Origin: Selaginella moellendorffii
Lineage: Eukaryota > Streptophyta > Lycopodiopsida > Selaginellales > Selaginellaceae
Direction of reading: 5' to 3'
DNA: 64,000 nt
Assembly: GCF_000143415.4 (NCBI RefSeq)
Contig: NW_003314304.1
Span: 973,191 to 1,037,190, forward strand
The first letter of the stretch is position 1, and each line of letters opens with the position of its first letter. Made by a program: the position numbers and the translations under genes. A model generated the notes under the pieces. The model had not been told where the DNA came from and ran no database searches. It was given only the letters and a program-made list of their open reading frames with translations. Below are positions 44,586 to 56,674 of the stretch, piece by piece.

Positions 44586-45559
44586 ACAAATATGATTGTA
44601 AGTATTGAAAGTTATCTGTTAGTGACTACAACAGCAAGAGATTGGCATTGCTAAACCCTTTATCAATCCCTTTTGTTCAAGTGTTAGTAAACTAAACTTA
44701 ACATTTATACTTCACTTGATGAGCATAAAAAAGGAATTCTTAAGTGTTTATTTAATGAAGTAAACTTGGCTTTATTTGTTAATTTTATTTTGCACCAACT
44801 TAACAAAAACCACTATAATATTGAGTTTGGTCCCTCAATATTTGTTAGATGATAGTTTATCGTGTTCATTAAGACATTCTCACTATTATATCCCATGAGT
44901 TGGTCTCATTTAGTCCTATTAGCTATTTATGAAAAGTGTCTAGATTTTTTAGTTAGGTATTACAAGCAATTAAATTTTCCATTCTACTTTAATCATTTAA
45001 CTATGCTTTTAACCTTTTGAATGAGTTTCACTCACAACCTACATAAGTTTTTATCCGCCTTAAGGTATTTATTTACCTTAGATGTGATCTCAAGACCATA
45101 TCAACTTCACACTTAGTCCAAGTGCTCAATTGTAAAGAATCAACTCCCCAAAGTGTCGTATGTTAAAGGATCCCTGAAGGCATGATCGAAATGATAAAGA
45201 GTTCATTGGATGGGACCAAGTCTAAAATCGAGTCTAAGACTGACTCTAAAATTGAGTTCAAGATAGAGTCTAGGATCGAGTTTGAGGCCGACTCCGAAAC
45301 CGAGTTCGAGAATGAGTTCGAGATTTGAGATTGAGGTTTAGGAATCAGCCTTGAAGGAACTCTTTAGCAACTCCCCTTGTGACTCATTGGTTCTCACCCC
45401 TTCCTAGGGGCTTGGGCCTTCCCTTCGGGATGGAAGTGGGGGAGTAGAGGTACCCATACCGGGCTATTATGCCACAGTGTTTCCCCTCGGTGCCCCAAAG
45501 CAAGTGTTGCACCCAAGGTTTGGGATTTAGAGGGTGTTATGATCAAGTTTTATTGTACC
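44586..45559. other. repeat-derived sequence with a 12-bp tandem repeat
   Basis: AT-rich up to 45120, then more balanced. The only structured item is the 12-bp repeat at 45218-45325, listed separately. 45360-45540 (containing CCTAGGGGCTTGGG and CATACCGGGC) looks like part of a degraded retroelement, but I cannot assign it. Confidence 0.4.
45218..45325 (+). repeat. 12-bp tandem repeat, nine units, coding-like
   Basis: Nine diverged units of the form GAGTYYRARRYY with period 12. In one frame, open from about 45182 (ATG) to TGA at 45326, they encode a tetrapeptide repeat of the type (Ser/Phe)-(Lys/Glu)-(Ile/Thr)-(Glu/Asp), changing from lysine-rich to glutamate-rich along its length. The frame is only about 48 codons long. 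It may be part of a degraded retroelement gene. Confidence 0.6.
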
Positions 45560-46480
45560 AAGGGATGTTAAGAACTTAGAGGTTTGCTGTTTGTGTTTGT
45601 GGGGAGTGTAGCAAAACCTTAAGTCTAGTCTAACCCATGGAAGGGGATTGGGAGAGATTTTGGTAACTTCTTTAAGAAGAACACCACTCTGTTTCAAAAC
45701 AGCTTGAGAAATTTTACCTTTTGTTGAGTAAAGTCACATTTTCTCTCTTTAGCATACAATTTGTGTTCCTTTAGTTTCTCAAACACTTTCGTCAAGTGTT
45801 CGGTATGCTCCTATAGCATCTCGCTATAGATTAAGATATTATCAATATAAATGACTACGAAGTGATCTAGATAGGGTACAAAGATGTGGTTCATCAGCGT
45901 CGAAAATGTTATTAGTATATTGCACAGCCCAAAAGGTATTACTAGAAACTCAAAGCTCCCATACCTTGTTTGACATTTTAACATCTTCCTCTATTACCTT
46001 AATCTGGTAGTATCCTGACATTAGGTCAATCCTCAAAAAGTATTTTGCCTTTCCTAACCTATCAAACAATCCTTGGTCCTCAATCCTTGGTAAAGGGTAT
46101 TTATTCTTCTTTGTATATCTACAGTGCTCCGCTACAGTGCTCCGATACCAACAGTAGCACACCTTATCTCTCTCCCCTTAAGCCAACTAGAAAAGGGGCA
46201 ATTGCTTGATGAGAGAGCCCTTAGTGGCTATTTTATCCCCATTTATCCCCCAAGGTTCCAAGAATCCACGGTGACAGTATATCCAAATCTCATCCCATGA
46301 TCACATGCACTACACCACCCCAACCACGACTCAAGTTGTGGTAGACAACTTACGTCAATATGGCCATCTTCACGCCACCACATTTAGATTTTGTTTGCTT
46401 TTTCCTCATGCTCTTCTTCAGAAGGTATAGCCTGCCATTGTTTGCATAACTCCTTAAATGCTAGTTAGAAATCTGGCTTG
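45560..46480 (-). pseudogene. broken Ty3/gypsy reverse transcriptase
   Basis: Read leftwards, NKYPLPRIEDQG, FDRLGKAKYFLRIDLMSGYY and QIKVIEEDV (46100-45975) are the palm start of a gypsy reverse transcriptase. After a frameshift [37 protein letters not shown] (the YxDD box degraded to YIDN), a stop, EHLTKVFEKLKEHKLYAKE and CDFTQQKVKFL follow down to about 45710. Frameshift, stop and a mutated catalytic box show that it is dead. LTRs for it were not found. Confidence 0.8.
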
Positions 46481-46506
46481 ATAAGGTGGCAGTGTTGGTT
46501 TAGGCT

Positions 46507-47840
46507 CTAAGCCCAATGGAACTCATAAGTTTTCTCACAACCTTCTAGGGGTTGACCATTCCCAAAGACTGCCCGGACACCATTCCAATTAACCCCAGCC
46601 CCATCTGCCATGAAACCGTGAAATTTGGTAGGCTTACTAGTCCACTTCAATACAATGTCATAGAGAGACTTCCAAAATATTTCTTGAGCCATCTAGTCTT
46701 ATACTTTAAACTCTACTGTTGCAATTGTTAAATTACAATGTAGCCTGTGAAAAGGGCAATGCTTAAAACCATTTTAAGATAATGAGAAAAAAAACTAACC
46801 TTAGATCATACACATGAGCTCCCATGGTTATCCAACCCGCCACCCACTCTATATCGTCAAAATGTACCCATGCATTAGCAAGATCACTCAACCTAGACAT
46901 ATTCATTCGAGAAACAAGATCCACACCAAAGGCGGGGCCCATAGTAAACATTTTGAAAACGAAAGGGCACTCTTGCTCACTAACGACTTGATCTGGAAAT
47001 AAACTCCCATGGATAAACTTGTAGGGATAAGTCTGTTTTAGTTCAAGGATTGAGTAAATTTTTTATTGGAGTTTCTCCTCTTGAGATTCACACATCCAAG
47101 ACTTTATCTTAAATAAAACAAAATGTAAGAGAGATATTATTGAAAAGTATGTAATAATATTTTCATACCTTCTAAGGCTAGTTGCAAGTTGCATATGTTA
47201 TAGTAACTCCCACAAGCTAGCCTCATTCAGTTGAGTATTCTTGTAGTCCGGATCAAGTAAAGTGCTTGCGATAAAATCCTTAAGCACTATCTTTTGAACA
47301 TGCTTCGGAGTTGTAAATGAGTTTCTCACAGTCTTTATTTGCATTGCATCTTTGAAATAGTTGACTAAACTCCTTTGTATCCCTTCTTGCATTGGATGTG
47401 TGTGCGTGCCAATATGTACTGCAACTCTACCAGCCTCTCCATTCCATAGAAGAAAATAGTACATCTTGGCCCTGCAGATAGCACGACACAATGGAGCATC
47501 TTTGCAAAACCGACACTTGAATTCAACACCAATGGTGTCACAGATGGGAGGATTGATTGTAGATCTCAAAAAATGTGGAGTTTTTACTGTGCTCTTGATT
47601 GCATGCTTTATTCACACAATCCAAATACCCACCATAGTGAACCATGGACACTGTGCCTTCAAAATGCTGGAAATGTGTGGTCTTGATCTTGCACCAATTG
47701 TGGACATCCTGCTTCGTCTCCATCCCCTTTCGTTTTGAGTTAACAAGAGGTGGTAGTTCAAAGAAGATATTGCCATTGTATGTAGATGGGAGCTTGCTAA
47801 CAAGCCTATGTAGAAAGGAATGCACGTCGATAGAGAGGTG
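46507..47840 (-). pseudogene. broken MULE-like transposase
   Basis: Several minus-strand pieces in changing frames carry words I associate with plant Mutator-like transposases. From right to left: a Cys-rich start (KCRFCKDAPLCRAICRAK), an HIGTHTHPMQ segment (a zinc-finger-like His cluster), DFIASTLLDPDY, then WVHFDDIEWVAGWITMGAHVYD (46810-46880) and AQEIFWKSLYDIVLKW with FHGFMADGAGVNWNGVRAVF and EFHW (46510-46690). Frames change several times between the pieces. The family assignment rests on memory of the pattern. Confidence 0.55.
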
Positions 47841-47857
47841 GGAAAACTAGAAAGCAT

Positions 47858-48818
47858 TGCAAATAGTTTTGAATATCAATGAAGTTGGAGTTTGGAAATT
47901 CTTGGCTTGCACTAGACTAACATCTCCACTAGAACTAGAAGAGGAAGAAATGATGACGACCGACTCTTGCTTCATATTCACTTTGGCAGGATCGCAGCCT
48001 CGCACTTTGATTGGAGATCCAAAAACTCAAATCTCCTTCGACTTGGAATGTTGCAAATCCCAATGTTGTCCACTTTCACCTACATCTGAAAGAAGAAATT
48101 CCGATCGTTCAACTACACCAATGTTGTTGCGAATCACAGCCTCCAATGAAATAGAACTAAGAGAAAGATCGAAACGTCAGCAAAGAAAACTTTCTGAAAT
48201 AAGACTTTGGGAGAAAGAAAGCAATGGGTGATCTTGGTAATGTAAAAGGAAGTTCTCCATTTTGTTGCCTTTAGGTTTTGGAACTATGAACTTTTATAAA
48301 GAAATGTCACCTCAAACATGTGCTATGCCATTATGTGAAAAGAAAAGGCAATTTTATTCTAGGATCTAACATCGAATAATGTTATAATAAATTCTATATG
48401 AAGTATATAGGACTATGTTGTACAATATTAAAAGTCTGTATATATTGAATTCAAAAACATGCTCAAATTTATTATATGGACTAACTTTTGGTAGAACGGA
48501 AAAAAATATCACCTCAAACATGTGCCATAATATGAAAGATAGGAATGATTTTATTCTAGGATCTACCATCAACACCCTGTTGCCAAACAAATTAAATATT
48601 GTACATATTTTTAGTACTTCATTAAAGCCAGAAATCATCACATTCTTCTGAACTCATTTAAATATATTCCATCTTTGTACTACCATCTATCACCTATAGT
48701 AAATTATCTATATACATAGCTTCGAAAATAACACTTTACAATTTAATAATCTTATATTTTTTGACAAGATGCTATTATTTGCAAGAAACACATAATTCTC
48801 ATTTATAATTTTGTACTG
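47858..48818. other. AT-rich flank of retroelement A with a diverged direct repeat
   Basis: No gene is supported. Two related segments, about 48308-48372 and 48510-48570, share ACCTCAAACATGTGC and ATTTTATTCTAGGATCTA and form a diverged direct repeat about 200 bp apart. The left LTR of element A starts at 48819. Confidence 0.5.
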
Positions 48819-49756
48819 TGTAGCGCACATGGTTACCACGGAGCAACTCCCGAGTGTACAGCCCAAGGAGCGAAGGGACAGGAGCCCGGAGCGACTTGGA
48901 ATAGTCCTAGAGCAACCAACATCCCAATGCTAGGACCAGCACGCAAAACGGAGCCAAATGGATTCTGGCGCTATTTCGGCATACCGGTGGCCTAACGTGA
49001 GGATATGGGTACTCCACCAGCTAGCATGGAATGGAACTTGGGCTTAGACCCAAGCCGGATGCAGAACAAGGACAGGCACGCAAGCGGGAGCTAGACTATG
49101 CCTCAGGTTGGTCGGCCATGCCCGACCGACCCACTATCCCTACTATACATTTGGAACCCCCCACAGCCCCCCCCCCCCTTGAGGAACACACGCTTTGGGC
49201 TTTCACCCCAAGCCTCCCTTAGTATCAGGAGTTAGTCTCTGGGACAAGCTTGAAACTTACTAAATATGAAATGTCCTTAGAATGCGAATTTGGATATGGG
49301 ATGAACACCATTGTGTTCAGGCCGATCTCTACATTCCGTAGATATGCCAAATGAGCAAATCTAGACACTTTCCATAAATAGCATTTGGGACCAAAATGAG
49401 ACTAACACAAAGGGCATGATAGCGAGGGTGTTTGGCAGACATGGTAAGCTATCATCTAGCGATGTTGAGGGACCAATCTCAATATCGCGGGGGTTCTTGA
49501 TACTAGCAAGTGCAAGCCAATGACTCAAGTTTCTCAAACCAGGCCGAGTATGCTCAGCAAGAAACACATAGAGTTCCTACCTTATGTTTATCCAATCTAA
49601 GTGCATGGTCATTGACCAGTTTCTCAACTAGCTCAAGTGGGAAACTGATAACGGGTCCAGCAATACCGACCTCCTGCCATCGTGGCAGTAAGGTAAGAGT
49701 GTCCGTAAGGACTAGCCGACAAGTAACTTTCGATACCCGAAGTCACATTCGCGACA
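48819..49756 (-). repeat. 3' LTR of element A (with internal deletion)
   Basis: 938 bp, starts TGTAGCGCAC and ends CGCGACA on the plus strand. Compared with the other LTR it lacks about 200 bp just after the first 14 bases, which removes the hairpin and the CACGTG motifs. Confidence 0.85.
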
Positions 49757-49771
49757 CTCTCCCCCCCTAGG
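49757..49771 (-). other. polypurine tract of element A
   Basis: CCTAGGGGGGGAGAG on the minus strand directly before the 3' LTR: the expected plus-strand primer. The same tract is present in element B at 57450-57463. Confidence 0.7.
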
Positions 49772-52700
49772 GAAGATCGACGTCCTCGTCGATGCATACT
49801 CGAGTCTAGAATACCGCCAAGGAAACAACTCCAGAAAAAGTTCACGGTACTCACACTATGTGAGAAATGCATCAACTTAAATGAGTTAGGGGGTAACCTC
49901 TTTGTCTAACGCGGATGCGCTACTAGCTCAGACACCTTCCGGCCGTCGCCGACAAGGAAATGACCAACGGAGTCAGCCACCCTTGTTGCTCTGGGAGTCA
50001 CCCAGCTTACAAAAGTGTGATATGCCCCTGCCTGCAGGAACATAGAGAGAGAAGCCAGAGGCCCCAACCCTCCTAAGCAAAGAAACCAAACCCGTCGGTA
50101 AGGTTTAGATAGACTACTGTAAACAGGCAGTTAGAGTTGTTTACACGGTCACGCCCTTTCACGGAACAAGGAACATCGACAGAGAGGCGGGTTATGTGAC
50201 CAGTCGACAGTAGCTACCCCATGACTAGAGATTTCAACATGCACATGAAGTGCCAAAGCCAGTCTGCCTATACTGGCCCAAACTCAAAGATAAAGATATA
50301 GGGACTATACCAAAGTCATAAACAATGATATCTTAGAGATTTGATTATCAGTGAATAAAGCTTAGATGAGAACACAAATGTATTCCAAGTAAGTTATCAT
50401 CCGATAAACTAGTATTATAGTATAGGAACCACCAAGATCATTATAATTTGGCAAACATAGAAATGACCATCCAACAAAATTCAATAACTAGTATATCATC
50501 AAGGAAACTCAATGATGAAACTGAACTACCGAAGATAGTAGACAGTAAGCCAACAACTTACTAGAGAGAACTCAAAGAACACAAAGTATCATTGACTAAC
50601 AAGCACAATGCTCGCGAATGTATCACCCAAAGGAAATAACATCCAAATCTATCAAAACTAACTCGAGCAACAATCAACAGAAGAGAATGAATGTGGTAAG
50701 ATCAACAAACACGCATGCCTGCCAACTATCACAAAAGCCAATCTGAATAGATCCTAGCCAACAATACCAAGGAACTCAAGTTGCCTAAGCAAGTGTCAGC
50801 AACATCCTACTGACGTCTCAAACCCAAAAGACCAATCCAGAGCAAAACACATAGAACATGTGGTATTGCGAGAAGCCAAAAGCCATCAAAGAGAACAACC
50901 AATTATCATGAAAGATCGTCAATTAGCCCATCAATGTAGTGATGTATAATCATCGTTGAAGAAAGAATCTACCATCCCGAAGAATAGCAAATAATTCCAA
51001 ACCAACAATAATCAAGCAAAACTTGTGATAAGGACAATCAACAACCCTAGATGATAGTCAATCATCACCAATGATTGCTAGATGCAAATACTAACTTCAA
51101 CATCAAAGCTAAAGAGCCAAAAATGCCTTCCCCCAACAACTTCTAACAAATGGAACAATGAGCATGAAAACTCAAGGAACCAAAAGTTCGAAGAAGCCTA
51201 TAGCTAAGTCTTGCCTAATAATGATCACGAGTCTTTGCATGAACTAATTTCAATGCTAAAGAAGAAACCATGGTGCAACCCACAATATCTTCCTCAACAC
51301 ATCCATAAGCCAAACTTCATAATGCCAAAGCTAATGAAGAGCATTTCTGCATCAATCCAAAAACTAAGCATAACGAAGCTATGCTTAACAAATGATCATC
51401 AAATGATCCTCCATGAATCCATCTATAGCAAGACATAACTCACTTCGTAACAAGCACAAGAAGAATCATCAACGATCGATATAGTCCAACTCAAATCCAA
51501 TAAGGATTCAAACACTTCAATACCAATCACTAACTCTTCCTCTCATAGAGGTAGCATTGTCTACGACTAAATCACTTTTCAAGGAAAAGCGAAAGCTCAA
51601 CCCCTACTAAACAATCTCATCTAGAACACAACTAACTCAACTTGCTAGTCAGTTCTTTTGAACGTCAACATAGTTGCTAACTAGCAAATGCACAAATGCC
51701 AATAACACAAAGCTATAGCCAAATCATCAACACTATATTCATCAAGACTAATGAAACTCAATATCAATCCTTGGAAGGATATCTCATTTCACTCAGATCT
51801 CAATATCAACAATGTCAACAACAAGGTATCACTTCAATGCTATCAACACTAGAACAAAGCTAGAAGAAAGCACAAGTGAATCACCACCCAAAGCTCTCTA
51901 GCAACCAAGCTAACCAAGGTCGAAGATACCTTAGTCAGTATCCGAGACCAATCCTCTAACAATACTCAGTTACAAATAACACTTCCTCAACGAGTGAATC
52001 ACCACGTCCAAGACTCAATGAAATCCAACACTATAGACCAAACGTAACCAAATGATATTGACAAAGGAATTGACATGCCAACATGGAAAAACCACGCCAG
52101 CCTAATGACACGATCCTCCGCAACACCATCCGGTAAAGCAAGCCCATCACTGCTAAATCATCATTGAGCAAAGTAAGTGTCAACGGTCCTTGACGAAGTC
52201 TACAAGTAATCACTAGTCACAAAGCAACTAACAATCACTCCTCAACTTGCCTTCACAAGACCCAAACACCAACTCTTGTCATCAAGTTATATACTTGCCC
52301 AATATGAACGTGATACCCCAGGTACGAGATAAAAGTTCATAGACAAGCACAAACTAAATGACCACTCAAATCCAACTCAACCGCAATAAGCTCACTAAAA
52401 CATTTAGCCACTAACTCTGAGCATGCTTTGAAGAGGCTAGCTATGTGATCAACACTCAGTCGAAACTAAAGTGAAGACCATGAGATGGACTCATATCGGT
52501 ACACAACCTCCTCATAGGCAAAGCTATAGTACAGGTACTAACATCTCAACCTCAAACAACTAAGTTAGACATCACCATCCTCAGCCAAGGCGCAGGGCTA
52601 CCAAGACTAAGTCAAGATCAGTGAGAGCTCACTACTCTCATAGAGTCTAAACAAAATGCAAGGTGCAACCTGCCACCGAGCATAATGCTACAAAAGAAAG

Positions 52701-54396
52701 GCACAAAGGTCACCCTTCTGAGAAAAGTGCAACGGCCACTTTTCTACACCAACTCCAGACTCTATCCAACTCAATTGCCTTAGCCCCAAAAGTTAGCATC
52801 CCTTTCAGGTTGCATCATACAAACTACCTACCAAGGTCTAAGTTAACTGAAGTCAACTCCAACCCCTTCACTAGTTTGTACTGGCCTTCGAAAACGGAAT
52901 GGTTTTCAGACAAAATGATCAATAGATCAGCCATTGGAAAAGTCTAAGAAAATTTGTGGAAAATTTCCCATCCTAGAGAAAGAATGACTCTCAGTCCAGG
53001 ATTGCAAACTTTCAAGACTCAACCAACTTCCTCCTACTAACAACTTCACATAGGCTCACCTCAACACAAATTCTCATGATCGAACAACATGCTTAAGCAT
53101 CGAACATCTTTGCCCATCTAACCGATATCCAACACCGACATCCGCAAAGTGCAAAATGAGCATCCAAGGCTTGATCACAAAGACCACATCATCGGATATC
53201 CACATTGCACTAACACTCTTCTTCAACCACCTTCAAGATCCAATGTGAAGCCAAAACACTAACAAGAAAAATGACATGGAAAATCAAGCTCTAAGGAAAA
53301 TTCCTCATCACTCGAATCAACAATACCACTTCCACTAACACAAGTGCTAGCGATGTCAATGCATTAACCTCACACCTTCTCCATCCAATAATCTACTCCA
53401 AGTGCTAACAGATCAACAGATGAGCTATAGCAAATGAATGCTACAACCCATTCCCAACACCTTATGGGCAAACCCTCAAGGAAACAAGGTACCAACATAA
53501 GCTTAGCATAATGGACCACCATTGAGAATCCAGTCAAGGCTACTACAATGCTACTTTGTGCAAGTAGACTAGCTTCTCCATCAACCACTTTGGGGTTGAT
53601 CATCATTTACCCAAGCAACTTCGTAAACACATTGCTCATTATCACATGGATATGATATAAATCATAATGACTTGATCATCAATTGAGTAACGCAATGAGC
53701 AAGGCTTATGTCATTACTTCAAACGTTTATGTGAGTATCAAATGCCAACTCGATTCGACAAAATGCAACATAAATGCCACACTCCACTGATAGAGATTTA
53801 CAACACCCAATATCACTAACTTTTGTTCACCACACAGACAAGCTCATGCCACTCTCCTTCCGACCAAACTCAACACTAATCCAACACCAAGTTACTCAAG
53901 GAGCAATAGCAAGGTTCCCCGGAAAAGAATTGAGCATTGCAACCCAAGTCTTCCAATAGCGAGCCTAGACAAAATGGTTTAGTGTTTCATCACTATCCAT
54001 CCCACAACTCACCGTTTGTAAGACCATCATCTCCAATATGCATCAAGGTAGGGACTCTTGATTGCATAATGTGAACACGAGCAATGAGTCACACCTCGTT
54101 GCAAATCATCTCTCCAAGAAGAGAACATGATTTATGTCTTTGATCCTCCATCCCCGATGCCTCTCTTTTCGGTCTAAGCATAAACTCGTGCAAATGGAAC
54201 ATCTCACAAACCATCTTATGAGCCCAAACGCAAGCTCACATCATAAGGTACAAAAAGGTAACAAAAACCATACCCAAGGAACAAATGCGAAGTCTTAGCA
54301 CCCAAACGTGTACCCACTCGGATCATCGTTTTCATCTCTACGTATGCAACGAGACTAGTTGCCCAATCTCATTGAATAGTACTCGCTGAGACTCAT

Positions 54397-54408
54397 CCTC
54401 TGATACCA
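54397..54408 (-). other. primer-binding site of element A (initiator tRNA-Met)
   Basis: TGGTATCAGAGG on the minus strand, two bases from the 5' LTR; 11 of 12 bases match the complement of the plant initiator tRNA-Met 3' end. It fixes the orientation of the element. Confidence 0.8.
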
Positions 54409-54410
54409 AA

Positions 54411-55558
54411 TGTAGCGCACGTGGTTTTTACCCTTTATCCTATGGTGATTTACCATAGGATAACACCACGAAGCGGAACCTAAACCCCCTTTGTGCCATG
54501 TGACAGATGCCACGTGTCACATGCCACGTGTCCAAAGGACTGTGGTGTGGAACCCGAGGTTCAGGGCCTTGGGCCACTAAACGAAGAAACGGTGCCAAAC
54601 TCCCAAGCATGAAGCTAAGGAGTGACGGAACCGAACCACAGAGCAACTCCCGAGCGTACAGCCCAAGGAGCGAAGGGACAGGAGCCCGGAGCGACTTGGA
54701 ATAGTCCTAGAGCAACCAACATCCCAATGCCAGGACCAGCACGCAAAACGGAGCCAAAGGGAGTCTGGCGCTATTTCGGCATACCGGTGGCCTAACATGA
54801 GGATATGGGTACTCCACCAGCTAGCATGGAATGGAACTTGGGCTTAGACCCAAGCCGGACGCAGAACAAGGACAGGCACGCAAGCGGGAGCTAGACTATG
54901 CCTCAGGTTGGTCGGCCATGCCGGACCTACCCATTATCCCTACTATACATTTGGAACCCCCCACAGCGCCCCCCCCCCCCTTGAGGAACACACGCTTTGG
55001 GCTTTCACCCCAAGCCTCCCTTAGTATCAGGAGTTAGTCTCTGGGACAAGCTTGAAACTTACTAAATATGGAATGTCCTTAGAATGCGAATTTGGACATG
55101 GGACGAACACCATTGTGTTCAGGCCGATCTCTACATTCCGTAGATATGCCAAATGAGCAAATCTAGACACTTTCCATAAATAGCATTTGGGACCAAAATG
55201 AGACTAACACAAAGGGCATGATAGCGAGGGTGTTTGGCAGACACGGTAAGCTATCATCTAGCGATGTTGAGGGACCAATCTCAATATCGCGGGGGTTCTT
55301 GATACTAGCAAGTGCAAGCCAATGACTCAAGTTTCTCAAACCAGGCCGAGTATGCTCAGCAAGAAACACATAGGGTTCCTACCTTATGTTTATCCAATCT
55401 AAGTGCATGGTCATTGACCAGTTTCTCAACTAGCTCAAGTGGGAAACTGATAATGGGTCCAGCAATACCGACCTCCTGCCATTGTGGCAGTAAGGTAAGA
55501 GTGTCCGTAAGGACTAGCCGACAAGTAACTTTCGATACCCGAAGTCACATTCGCGACA
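54411..55558 (-). repeat. 5' LTR of element A, full length
   Basis: 1148 bp, TG to CA. Near its PBS end (54435-54463) it has a perfect 12-bp inverted repeat with a 5-base loop (TTATCCTATGGT and complement). Three CACGTG boxes lie at 54418, 54511 and 54525. A homopolymer C run lies around 54970. Confidence 0.85.
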
Positions 55559-55834
55559 GTGATCAATTCAACACATGCGTCTGTGACATTATTTCACATT
55601 ATGGCATAGTCATATTAGAGCACACCTCCATTATTAAATTACAACTCAAAAGGACTTTGTCACGTGATCAAATCTAGGACAGAATAGAAATTGTACATTG
55701 CTAGCAAATATTTGCAGAATGTAATGAAGATATACTGCATCCATGATGAACGGCTGTGATGAAAGTTAGGTTAGAGTTAGGGCGGTCGCTGGCATTAGGG
55801 CTTTATAGAAAGTAGAGCGGGAGATTGGGAGTGA
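55559..55834. other. short spacer right of element A
   Basis: AT-rich host-like sequence with no gene or repeat recognised. Confidence 0.5.
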
Positions 55835-55859
55835 TTGTGGGATCCATCGGCATCAAATA

Positions 55860-56235
55860 AAATGCCACCAAGAGTAAGTTTTTTTCTCCTCCACTCCCAC
55901 GCCATGCCCAGCACCGCGGTGCCCATGCCACACCCAGCACCGCCATGCCCAGCGCTGCCGTGCCCATGCCACACCCAGCACTGCGGCACCCACGCCACGC
56001 CATGCCCAACACCACTGCTGCCCAGGGCCACCACTGGCCAACACTACTGCTGCTGTGCCCACCACCGCTGCCCACCGTCGTGCCCACTGCCGCTGCCCAG
56101 CACCGCCGCTGCCGTGCCCCGCTGCCTAGCACCGCCACTGCCGTGCCCCACTGCCCAGCACCGCCCACACCACGTCAGTGCTGCCGCGCCCACGCCACGC
56201 CCAGCGCCGCGAGCCCGCCCCCAATCGGCCTGCCC
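55860..56235 (+). repeat. G+C-rich degenerate minisatellite
   Basis: Irregular tandem units of about 12-16 bp around CCCAGCACCGCCATGCC and CACTGCCGCTGCC. Composition differs sharply from both flanking AT-rich stretches. Long frames on both strands are by-products of the repeat. Confidence 0.7.
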
Positions 56236-56333
56236 CCCAATTGCCAAGTCCAAGTGCTTGGGCCAGGCACTCCGCGCGGGCCGGCAAAGGCTTTTGGGGG
56301 CAGGCCAGCACCCGCGCCAAGTGCCCGCACCAG

Positions 56334-56620
56334 GCATTTGGCGCGAGCCGGCCAAGGCGCTTATGGGCATGCCAGTTTACTGGCGAATCGTCCAGCCCCC
56401 AAGTGCCAAGTTCAAGTGCCCGCGCTGGGCACTTGGCGTGGGCTGGGCAAGGCATTTGGGGGCGGGCCAGTTTGCCAGCAAACCGGCCTGCCCCTAAGTG
56501 CCTTGGCTGGCCCACGCCAAATTCTCAACACGGGCACTTGAACTTGGCACTTGGGGGCTGGCCAGTTCTCCAGCGAACCGGCCTGCCCCCAAGCACCTTG
56601 GCCGGCTCACGCGATTTGGC
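56334..56620. repeat. large imperfect palindrome
   Basis: The two halves (56334-56476 and 56477-56620) are reverse complements of each other over nearly their full length, centred on GTTTGCCAGCAAAC with almost no spacer. The best block is an exact 31-base inverted match starting CCAGCCCCCAAGTGCC (left arm, near 56391) against its complement (right arm, near 56537). Outside the palindrome further units of the same family occur on both sides (56220-56333 and 56621-56674). An RNA from either strand would fold into one hairpin with arms of about 140 bp. Confidence 0.8.
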
Positions 56621-56674
56621 CCACCCCCAAGGACCTTGGCCGGCTCGTGCCAAATGCCTGATGCAGGCACTTGG

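Larger units (their letters stand above)
48819..55558 (-). mobile_element. LTR retroelement A, large and non-coding (LARD-like)
   Basis: Two direct LTRs (48819-49756 and 54411-55558) enclose 4.65 kb. On the minus strand the 5' LTR ends in TACA, followed two bases later by TGGTATCAGAGG (54397-54408), a primer-binding site for initiator tRNA-Met. The 3' LTR is preceded by the purine tract CCTAGGGGGGGAGAG (49757-49771). LTR ends are TG and CA. The internal part has no frame above about 95 codons and no gag, protease, reverse transcriptase or integrase words on either strand. Its plus strand is strikingly poor in G. It must rely on another element for movement. Shared LTR sequence differs at only a few positions by eye, so insertion was recent. 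Flanks (TACTG left, GTGAT right) are not a target duplication. Confidence 0.85.

Noticed and set aside
49361-49567. 68-codon frame identical in both LTRs of element A
   Set aside because: Identity is expected from LTR duplication; it is not open in the same way in element B and has no protein features.
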